Source: an uncultured Eubacteriales bacterium
GTDB taxonomy: Bacteria > Bacillota > Clostridia > Christensenellales > Aristaeellaceae
Length of the DNA stretch: 7,985 bases
Direction: 5' to 3'
NCBI GenBank assembly: GCA_944353735.1
Contig: CALVPU010000055.1
Location: 1-7,985, forward strand
Shown piece after piece: positions 1 through 7,100 of the stretch; position 1 is the stretch's first letter, and every line of letters starts with the position of its first letter. The position numbers were made by a program, and so were the translations under genes. The notes under the pieces are model-generated. The model was given only the letters and a program-made list of their open reading frames with translations, had not been told where the DNA came from and made no database searches.

Positions 1-785
1 TCTATCTTGCCGATGATGCGGGCGAAGATCTCGGTCTCATACACGGTCTTGGCGCCCTTGAGCACGCAGAACGTGCGCTCCAGACCCATGCCGGTGTCGA
101 CGTTTTTCTGCTTGAGCGGGATGAAGCTGCCGTCGGCCTGCTTCTCGTACTGCATGAACACGTCGTTCCAGATCTCCAGATAGCGCCCGCAGGAGCACGC
201 CGGCGAGCAGTCCGGGCCGCACGGCGGGCGGTCGGTGATGATGAACATCTCCGTGTCCGGGCCGCAGGGACCGGTGATGCCCGCGGGGCCCCACCAGTTG
301 TGCTTCTTCGGCAGGTAGAACAGGTGGTCGTCCTTGACGCCCTGCGCGCGCCAGAGGTTCGCCGCCTCCTCATCGCGCGGCGCGTCCTCGTCGCCGGCGA
401 ACACGGTAAACGCCAGCCGGTCAGGGTCGAGGCCGAGCCACTCCGGGCTGGTGAGGAACTCCCAGCTCCAGGGAATCATCTGCTCCTTGAAGTAGTCGCC
501 CAGCGACCAGTTGCCGAGCATCTCGAAGAACGTCAGGTGGCTGGCGTCGCCGACGTCGTCGATGTCGCCGGTGCGGATGCACTTCTGCACGTCGGTCAGC
601 CGCGTGCCCATGGGATGCTTTTCGCCCATCAGGTAGGGCACCAGCGGGTGCATGCCCGCGGTGGTGAACAGCACGGTGGGGTCGTTCTCCGGAATGACCG
701 ACGCCGAGGGAATCACCTTGTGCCCCTTGGACTCGAAGAACTTCAGAAACAGGCTGCGCAGCTCATTGGCAGAATTGATGTTCAT
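1..785 (-). CDS. alaS: Alanyl-tRNA synthetase, N-terminal part (cut by window edge)
   Basis: Attaches alanine to tRNA-Ala in the cytoplasm (class II synthetase). The 261 codons visible from ATG at 785 cover most of the catalytic domain: NDPTVLFTTAGM at residues 34-45, the HLTFFEMLGNWSLGDYF block at 83-99, WWGPAG..GPCGPDTEMF at 164-181 and NVDTGMGLERT at 228-238. The reading frame is open at position 1, so the rest, including any editing and C-Ala domains, lies outside. The start is supported by GGAGGG at 800-795, nine bases upstream. The protein departs from the E. coli-like pattern: it has HPLVPYLMGEKHP where most bacterial enzymes have a NQFKD-type segment, and a cysteine cluster CGPDCSPACSCG at 189-200 (Cys189, 193, 197, 199). 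From memory, this resembles a divergent subgroup found in some Clostridia and candidate-phylum bacteria. The T-box leader upstream independently supports the alanine assignment. Confidence 0.96.
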   Translation of the reverse strand, partial: MNINSANELRSLFLKFFESKGHKVIPSASVIPENDPTVLFTTAGMHPLVPYLMGEKHPMGTRLTDVQKCIRTGDIDDVGDASHLTFFEMLGNWSLGDYFKEQMIPWSWEFLTSPEWLGLDPDRLAFTVFAGDEDAPRDEEAANLWRAQGVKDDHLFYLPKKHNWWGPAGITGPCGPDTEMFIITDRPPCGPDCSPACSCGRYLEIWNDVFMQYEKQADGSFIPLKQKNVDTGMGLERTFCVLKGAKTVYETEIFARIIGKI

Positions 786-794
786 GCGTAAAAA

Positions 795-800
795 CCCTCC
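795..800 (-). promoter_or_regulatory. alaS ribosome binding site
   Basis: GGAGGG on the minus strand, nine bases before the ATG at 785. A second GGAGGA lies at 811-806, directly after the terminator T-run. Both sit outside the terminator hairpin, so the leader should control transcription rather than hide the ribosome binding site. Confidence 0.8.
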
Positions 801-811
801 AGACTTCCTCC

Positions 812-853
812 AAAAATAAAATGCACCCTTCGCTCTCAAGGACGAAAAGATGC
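812..853 (-). terminator. Intrinsic terminator of the alaS T-box leader
   Basis: The 5' arm GCATCTTTTCG (853-843) pairs with CGAAGGGTGC (832-823), with one bulged T and two G-U pairs, around a loop of about ten bases. It is followed directly by ATTTTATTTTT (822-812). This is a standard rho-independent terminator. Its 5' arm overlaps the 3' strand of the T-box antiterminator (CGTCCTT, 844-838), so the two structures should exclude each other. Confidence 0.88.
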
Positions 854-1066
854 CGTTCGCGGTACCACCCTGATTGACTCCGCGCGCGCGAAGCCCACTC
901 GATGCCGGTAACGGCGGCAGCCGCCGCGCCATTTCCTGCGCGAAGCCCGGGCGTGCGCCCGGCGGGGAGGGCTGTCAGCCGCGCGCGCCCACCGCCTCGC
1001 ACCGATCCGGCGGCTCTCTGAGGGCAGCGCGGCGAACTCGTTCCCCGCATGGCTTTGATATTGTCG
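812..1066 (-). promoter_or_regulatory. T-box riboswitch leader, tRNA-Ala sensing, upstream of alaS
   Basis: A cis-acting RNA that binds tRNA-Ala and lets RNA polymerase read into alaS when the tRNA is uncharged. The T-box sequence AGGGTGGTACCGCG is at 871-858; its TGGT bulge would contact the tRNA acceptor end. The antiterminator 3' strand CGTCCTT is at 844-838, followed by the terminator. Stem I can be drawn by eye: basal arms GCGGGGA (1048-1042) and TCCCCGC (968-962), an upper stem formed by GCCGCGC..GCCC with GGGC..GCGCGGC, and a distal region with AGAGAG (1019-1014) and GGTGCGAG (1003-996) typical of the tRNA-elbow contact. A GCC triplet at 972-970, on the 3' side of the internal loop, is the best specifier candidate and would read a GGC anticodon. 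A further hairpin with CCGGGC/GCCCGG arms lies at about 962-945. The T-box and terminator are clear; the exact specifier triplet is inferred from position. Confidence 0.92.
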
Positions 1067-1072
1067 GCAGAT

Positions 1073-1101
1073 ATTATACCATCGCGCGGGGCAAAAATCA
1101 A
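1073..1101 (-). promoter_or_regulatory. Sigma-A-type promoter of the alaS T-box transcript
   Basis: The -35 TTGATT (1101-1096) and -10 TATAAT (1078-1073) are separated by exactly 17 bases. The -10 is preceded by TGG, making an extended TGnTATAAT element. Transcription would start near 1066, just before stem I of the leader. The -35 lies only 22 bases after the stop codon of the GT2 gene (1124), so alaS has its own promoter. I see no convincing terminator between them, and read-through from the glycosyltransferase genes into the leader is possible. Confidence 0.87.
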
Positions 1102-1123
1102 CCCGCCTCCGGCTAAATCGACG

Positions 1124-2092
1124 TTACGGCTCCTCTTTCCCGTCGTGCAGGTAGCGCTCGAGGATGAACTTCGGGCGGCGCTTGGTCTCCATGTAGATCT
1201 TGCCGATGTCCTCGCCGATGAGCCCGAGCGCGACCAGCTGCATGCCGCCGAGCAGCCAGATGGACATCATGATCGACGCCCAGCCGGCGACGATCTGCCC
1301 CGAGAACAGCGAGATCAGCACGTACACGCCCATCGCCACGCCCAGCAGCGCGCACAGCACGCCCGCCAGCGTGACGTAGCGGATCGGCTTGTTGCTCAGC
1401 GAGGTGATGCCCTCGATCGCGAAGGAGATCATCTTCTTCAGCGGGTACTTCGATTCGCCCGCCACGCGCTCGCCGCGCGCGTACTCCACCGTCGCCGTCT
1501 TGAATCCCAGCATCGGCACCATGCCGCGCAGGAACATGTTCACCTCGCCGAACGACAAAAGCGCCTTCAGCGCCCGCGCGCTCAGCAGGCGGTAGTCGGC
1601 GGCGTTGTACACCATCTCCACGCCCAGCCGCTTCATCAGCCGGTAAAACGCCTGCGCGGTGTTGCGCTTGAAGAACGTGTCCGTCTCCCGGCTGGAGCGC
1701 ACGCCGCTGACGACGTCGGCGCCGTTTCTGTACGCCTCGAGGAAGCCGTACATGGCGTTGACGTCGTCCTGCAGGTCGGCGTCGATGGTGATCACGCAGT
1801 CGCACTTCGGCTCGGCGAGCGTCATGCCCGCCCACAGCGCGTTCATGTGCCCGGCATTGTGCGCCAGCTTGACGCCCTCAAAGCGCCCGTCCGCGGCGCA
1901 CAGGCCGGCGATGACCTCCCACGTCCTGTCCTTGCTGCCGTCGTCCACCAGCAGGATGCGGCTGCCGGGCGCGGCAATCCGGCGGGCGGACATGTCGTCC
2001 ATCAGCTCCGCCAGCCGCTTCGCGGTGATCGGCAGCGCCTCTTCCTCGTTGTAGCAGGGCACGACGATGTACAAAACCGGCACATCCCTCAT
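1124..2092 (-). CDS. GT2 family glycosyltransferase, polyprenyl-phosphate sugar synthase type (DPM1/GtrB-like)
   Basis: Probably transfers a sugar from a nucleotide sugar to polyprenyl phosphate at the cytoplasmic face of the membrane. From the preferred start the protein has 322 residues. The GT-A fold signature runs IVVPCYNEEEALP at 9-21, LLVDDGSKDRT at 47-57, HNAGHMNALWAGM at 78-90 and the metal-binding DADLQDD at 104-110. A GVRSSRETDTFFKR stretch (130-143) and two hydrophobic C-terminal segments (about 240-265 and 275-300), then a basic tail, match the GtrB/YkcC-type layout. I start at ATG 2092 because GAGGAGG (2107-2101) lies eight bases upstream and the protein then begins MRDVPVLYIVVP as the family usually does. 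An in-frame ATG at 2131 would add 13 residues and overlap the upstream stop as ATGA, but it has no clear ribosome binding site. The gene directly follows a GT-C transferase that could use its product. The sugar cannot be told from the sequence. Confidence 0.93.
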   Translation of the reverse strand: MRDVPVLYIVVPCYNEEEALPITAKRLAELMDDMSARRIAAPGSRILLVDDGSKDRTWEVIAGLCAADGRFEGVKLAHNAGHMNALWAGMTLAEPKCDCVITIDADLQDDVNAMYGFLEAYRNGADVVSGVRSSRETDTFFKRNTAQAFYRLMKRLGVEMVYNAADYRLLSARALKALLSFGEVNMFLRGMVPMLGFKTATVEYARGERVAGESKYPLKKMISFAIEGITSLSNKPIRYVTLAGVLCALLGVAMGVYVLISLFSGQIVAGWASIMMSIWLLGGMQLVALGLIGEDIGKIYMETKRRPKFILERYLHDGKEEP

Positions 2093-2111
2093 CTCACAGA
2101 CCTCCTCTTTC

Positions 2112-2126
2112 GCGGGGCGTCCCCGC
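2112..2126. other. Short GC hairpin between the two glycosyltransferase genes
   Basis: A perfect inverted repeat: GCGGGG, a three-base loop, CCCCGC. It starts two bases after the GT-C stop codon (2130-2128) and ends four bases before the GT2 ribosome binding site. There is no T-run, so it is not a standard terminator. It might stabilise an mRNA end or tune expression of the second gene; that is inference. Confidence 0.5.
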
Positions 2127-2127
2127 C

Positions 2128-3771
2128 TCATTCGTCCGCCGCGCCGTCCACGCGCCGGTACAGGCCGTAATACGCCATGTCGCCCTCCGGGCGCGCGTAG
2201 TCCGACGTCAGGCGCAGCGCGATCTCGTAACCCGGCAGGTCGAGCCGGTCCTCAAAGTTGACCGGGTGCATCATCAAAAAGTCCGGCACGCGCGCGGCGA
2301 CGCAGCGGTCCACCGCGGCGATGTACTGGTCCTGCACGATGTTCACCGCCGTGAACCAGCGGTCCGCCGGCGCCGCGCCCGAGGCGTAGTAGACGCCGAC
2401 GTCCGTGCACATGTACTGCAAAAGCGTCGGCTCCTCCACTCCGGAATCGCGGATCGCCGCGGCGAGCTGCGCCTGCGGCGTCTCGGCGTAGGGCGTGCCG
2501 ATGTCCTTGGTCGTGTCGCAGAGGATGTACGCCGCGCCCAGCGAACCGGCGAGCGAGACCGCGGCCGCCATCGCCGCCAGCGCGCGCCGCGGGAAGGCGC
2601 GTCCGCGCGTCCCGACCAGCTTCGGACCTAAGACCTTCGTGCCCGCCTCCGGCAGCCCCGCCATGCGCAGCGCATCCGCCGCCGCGCGCCGGTGCAGCGC
2701 CGCGTCCCGCGCCGCGCGCACCCAGTACAGCGGCAACAGCGCAAACGGCAAAAAGATCGCCAGATACGCGCTGTAATAGGCGATGTAGTACGCGCGGCTG
2801 TACATCGACAGCACCATCAGCGCCGCCATGCCCGCCATCACCGCCTTCTCCCGCACCGCCATCCGCGCGCGCGGCAGCGCCAGCACCGACGCCGCGCCCA
2901 CGGCGAGCAGCGCCGCGTAGGCGGGATTCTCCCGCAGGTACATGCTCAGCGACCGCGCCAGATTGTACGCAAGCGACGTGTCGCCGCCGGTGGCATAATT
3001 GAAGATGTTCGCCGCGAGGTAATCGCCGAACAGATTGCCGAGCGCGCCGTTGACGCCGAAGTAGATCAGCCACGGCAGCGTCGCCAGCGCCATGCCGCCC
3101 AGAAACGCCAGGCACATCTTCACCGCGCGGACAAGCGCCCGCTCGCGCAGGCACACGTCCAGCGCCACCGCCGCCATCCACACGAAGTGGAAGCTGAGCA
3201 GGTTGAACTTCGTCCACAGCACGCATCCGGCGAGCACGCCGCCGCGCACCAGCGCGCCGACCGACGGCTGCCGCCCCGCGCGCCACGCCGCGAGCAGGTC
3301 GTACAGCGACCACGCCGCCGGCAGAAGCAGCAGCTCCTCGGCGCTGGCGCCGGTGCTGAAGGCGTCCGACGCGGCGAACAGCGCAAACAGCGGCACGAGC
3401 CACAGCGGGCTCACTCCCGGCAGGTAGAGGCGCAGCGTCTTCCAGCCGAAGAACAGCGCGCCGGCGCAGCAGAGCACCTCCAGCAGGTAGAGCCCGTGGT
3501 ACGTCCCCGGCAGCGCCTCCATGCACAGCCCGAACAGGAAGTAGATCAGCGGGCCCTTGTGGTCGAACAGGTCGCGATAGGGCACCTGCCCCTCGAGCAT
3601 GCCGCGGCCCATCGTGCCGAGGATGTTGACGTCGGACCACGGGTTGACGGGATACAGCCACGAGTTCATGCTGCAGATCATCAGCACCGCCGCCGCACCC
3701 AGCAGCAAAACCGCAAAGCCGCGCACGTCCTCCGCGCGCGACGCCCTTCGTCCTTCCATTTGTCCTTCCAT
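2128..3771 (-). CDS. Polytopic membrane glycosyltransferase, GT-C fold (GT39/PMT-like)
   Basis: Predicted to move a sugar from a polyprenyl-phosphate carrier to an acceptor outside the cytoplasmic membrane. It has 547 residues from ATG 3771. A basic N-terminus leads into a first membrane segment (about 19-40), then an outer loop with the aspartate of PWSDVN (Asp47) and VPYRDLFDHKGPLIY at 63-77. An acidic residue in this first loop and the DHKGP block are typical of the PMT/ArnT-like superfamily. I count about ten hydrophobic segments to roughly residue 420, then a soluble C-terminal part of about 125 residues. GGGGG-rich sequence lies seven or so bases before ATG 3771. An in-frame ATG at 3918 would add 49 residues, but those codons are simply the last copy of a 147-bp repeat, so I reject it. 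The GT2 gene downstream could supply the lipid-linked sugar. The acceptor (wall polymer, protein or lipid) is unknown. Confidence 0.85.
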   Translation of the reverse strand: MEGQMEGRRASRAEDVRGFAVLLLGAAAVLMICSMNSWLYPVNPWSDVNILGTMGRGMLEGQVPYRDLFDHKGPLIYFLFGLCMEALPGTYHGLYLLEVLCCAGALFFGWKTLRLYLPGVSPLWLVPLFALFAASDAFSTGASAEELLLLPAAWSLYDLLAAWRAGRQPSVGALVRGGVLAGCVLWTKFNLLSFHFVWMAAVALDVCLRERALVRAVKMCLAFLGGMALATLPWLIYFGVNGALGNLFGDYLAANIFNYATGGDTSLAYNLARSLSMYLRENPAYAALLAVGAASVLALPRARMAVREKAVMAGMAALMVLSMYSRAYYIAYYSAYLAIFLPFALLPLYWVRAARDAALHRRAAADALRMAGLPEAGTKVLGPKLVGTRGRAFPRRALAAMAAAVSLAGSLGAAYILCDTTKDIGTPYAETPQAQLAAAIRDSGVEEPTLLQYMCTDVGVYYASGAAPADRWFTAVNIVQDQYIAAVDRCVAARVPDFLMMHPVNFEDRLDLPGYEIALRLTSDYARPEGDMAYYGLYRRVDGAADE

Positions 3772-3785
3772 CGCACTTCCCCCTT

Positions 3786-4116
3786 GCCGGACGCGCCGCG
3801 CCGGGCTTTGCTTGTGTATGTGACCCGCGCAGCCGCAGGCGGCTCCGCTTTCTCTGAAGCGCCGCAACGCCGCCGTCGCAGGCTGCTCCGTTCCCGCGGG
3901 ATGGCTCGCGCTGTACATTCAGCACTGTCCCCGCCGGACGCGCCGCGCCGGGCTTCGCTTGTGTATGTGACCCGCGCAGCCGCAGGCGGCTCCACTTTCC
4001 CAGAAGCGCCGCAACGCCGCCGTCGCAGGCTGCTCCGTTCCCGCGGGATGGCTCGCTTTGTACATTCTGTCCTGTCCCCGCCGGACGCGCTCCGTCCCTG
4101 CGGGATGGCTCGCGCT
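3786..4116. repeat. Tandem array with 147-bp period (two full units and one shortened unit)
   Basis: Read on the plus strand, units begin with GCCGGACGCG at 3786, 3933 and 4080, an exact 147-bp period. Units 3786-3932 and 3933-4079 differ at about nine positions (about 94% identical), most of them in the last 25 bases and in one patch near the middle. Each unit contains a hairpin-forming AGCCGC/GCGGCT inverted repeat and a TCCCGCGGGA palindrome. No T-run, transposase or target-site duplication is visible. The array fills nearly all of the 344-bp space between the dnaE stop and the GT-C gene; I see no other gene or convincing promoter there. On the minus strand it stays open in the GT-C frame except for a TGA at 3921-3919. 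It may be a copy of a dispersed intergenic repeat family, but only a genome search can show that. Confidence 0.93.
4080..4116. repeat. Shortened repeat unit with a 90-bp internal deletion, abutting the dnaE stop
   Basis: Offsets 1-10 of the 147-bp unit are joined directly to offsets 101-127, so exactly 90 bp (30 codons) are missing. The rest matches the full units with two mismatches. The unit ends on the last base of the dnaE stop codon (4118-4116), so the repeat boundary and the gene end coincide. Confidence 0.85.
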
Positions 4117-7100
4117 CACTTCAGCACCACGCTGTCCGCGCCGAGCAGATTGGCGAGCGCGCCGAAATCGTAACCCTCGTCCACCCAGTACTGCTCCGGC
4201 GCCTGATACGCCTTCTTCTCGTCCGAGAGATACAGCACCACGCAGATGCGCCCCGGCGTCTGGGCGAGCACGCCGAGCACCTCGTCGCGCTGGTCGGCGC
4301 GCAGGCGCAGGTAGAGCTTGCGGTCCGCGCGCGGCGCGCGGCGCTCGCGGCGAGGCGCGGACGCCTCCATGCGGGCGGGTTCCTGCGCCGCCAACGCCTC
4401 CAGCGCCGCCGTGCCGGCGGCGAGCGGCGAGACGCGGTCCATCAGCAGCTTGGGCGGCTCGTCCTCGCGCATGGACAGCTTGCCGGCGATGAGCACCGGC
4501 GCTTCCTCGATCAGCTCCTGCGCGTAGCGCTCGTAGACCTTGGGGAACACCAGCACCTCGGTGACGCCGTAGAGGTCCTCCAGCTGCAGAAACGCCATCA
4601 GCCCGCCGCTGCGGGTCGCCTTCATGCGCTTGCCGGCGATCAGGCCGCCCATCGTCGCCGGGCGCTGGTCGTAGCGCATCATCTCGGCGGGGTCGCCCTC
4701 GGCGAGCTGCGCCAACACCTGCGAGTTGAACTGCAGCGCGCCGAGCGATTCGGCGAACTCGTCCAGCGGGTGCCCGCTGATGTACACGCCGGTGGTCTCC
4801 TTTTCCATCTGCAGCCGGTCGGCGAAGCTGAACTCGTTGAGCGGCGGCATCGGCGGCGGTGGCGCTTCGACGGCGCCCTCCGCCATGCCGAACAGCGAGA
4901 TCTGCCCCTCGACCATGTCCTTGTGCCGCTTGGCGGCGGCGTCCATGGCGCGCTCGAACACGTGCAGCTTCTGCGCGCGCCCGCCGGGCAGCGCGTCCAT
5001 GGCGCCGGAGCGGATCAGGCTCTCGACGCCCTTCTTGTTCAGCTGCGAGCCCGTCATGCGGTTGATGAGGTCGTACAGGTCGCGGAAGGCGCCTTCCCTT
5101 TCGCGCGCGGCGACCAGCGCGGCGACCGGCGCGTGTCCGAGGCTCTTGATCGCCGCCAGCCCAAAGCGGATGACCTCGCGACCGTCCTCTTCGCGCTCGA
5201 CGGTGAACTTCTCGTTCGAGCGGTTGACGTCCGGCGGCAGCACGGGAATGCCGCGCTTTTTGCAGGTCTGAATGTAATAGGCGATCTTCTCGGTGTTGCC
5301 CACCATCGAGTTCATCAGCGCCGCCATGAACTGCGCCGGATGGTGCAGCTTGAGGTACGCGGTCTGCACGGCGACCACGGCGTAGGCGGCGGCGTGCGAC
5401 TTGTTGAAGGCGTAGCTGGCGAAGGCGGTCATCTCGTCGAATATGCGCTCGGCGACGTCCTCGGGCACGCCGTTGCGCACGCAGCCGGGCACGATCACCT
5501 CGCCGTTTTCGACCTGCCCGTGGATGAAGATCTCCTTCTCGCGCGCCATCACGTCGTGCTTCTTCTTCGCCATGGCGCGGCGCACCAGGTCGCTGCGGCC
5601 CATGGAATAGCCGGCGAGATCGCGCACGATCTGCATCACCTGCTCCTGATAGACCATGCAGCCATAGGTGACGTCGAGTATGGGGCGCAGCTTTTCCGTG
5701 GGATAGCGCACGCTGGAAGGATCGTGCTTGCCGGCGATGTAGCGCGGGATGGACTCCATCGGCCCCGGGCGGTACAGCGAGATGGCGGCGATGATGTCCT
5801 CGAAGTTGCCCGGGCGCATCTGCATCAGAAAGTTGCGCATGCCGGCAGATTCGAGCTGGAACACGCCGTCGGTATCGCCGTCGGAGATCATCCGGTAAAC
5901 GCCGGGATCGTCGTCGGGAATGTCCGCCGCATCGGGCGCGCCGCCGCCGCCGGCACGCACCATGTCGATGGTGTCCATGATGACGTTGAGCGTGCGCAGT
6001 CCGAGGAAGTCCATCTTCAGCAGACCGAGCTGCTCGACGGTGGTCATCGGGAACTGCGTGGTGATGACGTCGTCGTTGGTCTGCAGCGGGCAGTACTCCA
6101 CCACCGGTTCTGCGGTGATGAGCACGCCGGCGGCGTGGGTGGAGGCGTTGCGCGGCATGCCCTCGAGCTTGCGCGCCATGTCGATCAGCCGGCGCACGGC
6201 GCCATCGCCCTCGTAGGCGCGGCGCAGCTCGGGATTGACCTTCATGGCGCGCTCGAGGGTGATGTTGAGCTCGAAGGGCACCATCTTGGCGATCTGGTCC
6301 ACCTGCTGATAGCTCATGTCCAGCACACGCCCGACGTCGCGCAGCACGGCGCGCGCCGCCATCGTGCCGAAGGTGATGATCTGCGCCACGTGGTCGGCGC
6401 CATAGCGGCGGCGCACGTAGTCGATCACCTCGCCGCGGCGCTCGTAGTCGAAGTCGCAGTCGATGTCGGGCATGGACACGCGCTCGGGGTTCAAAAAGCG
6501 CTCGAACACGAGGTTGTACTTCAGCGGGTCGATCTCGGTGATCGCCAGCGCATAGGCGACGATTGAGCCCGCGCCGCTGCCGCGCCCGGGACCGACGCCG
6601 ACGCCGTGCGTCTTGGCGTAGTGGATGAAGTCCCAGACGATGAGGAAGTAGTCCGTATAGCCCATGGAGACGATCACGCCCAGCTCGTACTCCATGCGCG
6701 CGCGGGCGTCGGGGCGGTCGGGACCGTAGCGGCGCAGCAGACCTTCCTCGGTCAGCCGACGCAGGTAGCCGACGTTCGTCTCGCCCTCGGGCAGCGGGTA
6801 CTGCGGAAGATACGTCTTGGAAAAGTCAAAGTCCACGCGGCAGCGCTTCGCGATCTCCTCCGTGCGCTCGATGCTCTCGGCGAAGTTCGGAAACGCGGCG
6901 CGCATCTCCTGCTCGGACTTGACGTAGAGCTGGTCGGTGGTCATGCGCATGCGGTTGTCGTCCGAGAGCGTCTTGCCCGTCTGGATGCACATGAGCACTT
7001 CCTGGGCGTCGGCGTCGGCGCGCTCGAGATAGTGGCAGTCGTTGGTGACCACGGTGGGAATGTCCATCTCCCGCGCCAGCTTCACCAGCCGCGGCAGCAC

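Noticed and set aside
763..1101. A 112-codon open frame on the minus strand upstream of alaS
   Set aside because: It coincides with the T-box leader and terminator. The open frame reflects high GC and not coding.
1102..1123. A terminator after the GT2 gene
   Set aside because: Only a three-pair GCC/GGC hairpin can be drawn before the TTGATTTTT stretch, which is better explained as the -35 region of the alaS promoter.
1049..2170. A 373-codon open frame on the plus strand opposite the GT2 gene
   Set aside because: Shadow frame; it also runs through the T-box promoter, and the minus strand has a complete GT2 signature.
3772..3918. A 49-residue N-terminal extension of the GT-C protein from ATG 3918
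   Set aside because: These codons are one copy of the 147-bp repeat, there is no good ribosome binding site before 3918, and ATG 3771 has a purine-rich site and gives a normal start before the first membrane segment.
3786..4116. The tandem repeats as a CRISPR array
   Set aside because: The units are 147 bp and nearly identical throughout, without the alternation of short repeats and unique spacers, and no cas genes are present.
2692..4173. A 493-codon open frame on the plus strand across the GT-C gene and the repeat array
   Set aside because: The product is mostly Arg, His, Gln and Ala without any fold signal, and it crosses a clear gene, a repeat array and the dnaE end.
4770..6566. A 598-codon open frame on the plus strand, opposite dnaE
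   Set aside because: It is antisense to the DnaE polymerase core, is full of His, Val, Ala and Arg as expected of a GC-rich shadow frame, and has no recognisable domain. The minus strand has every DnaE motif.
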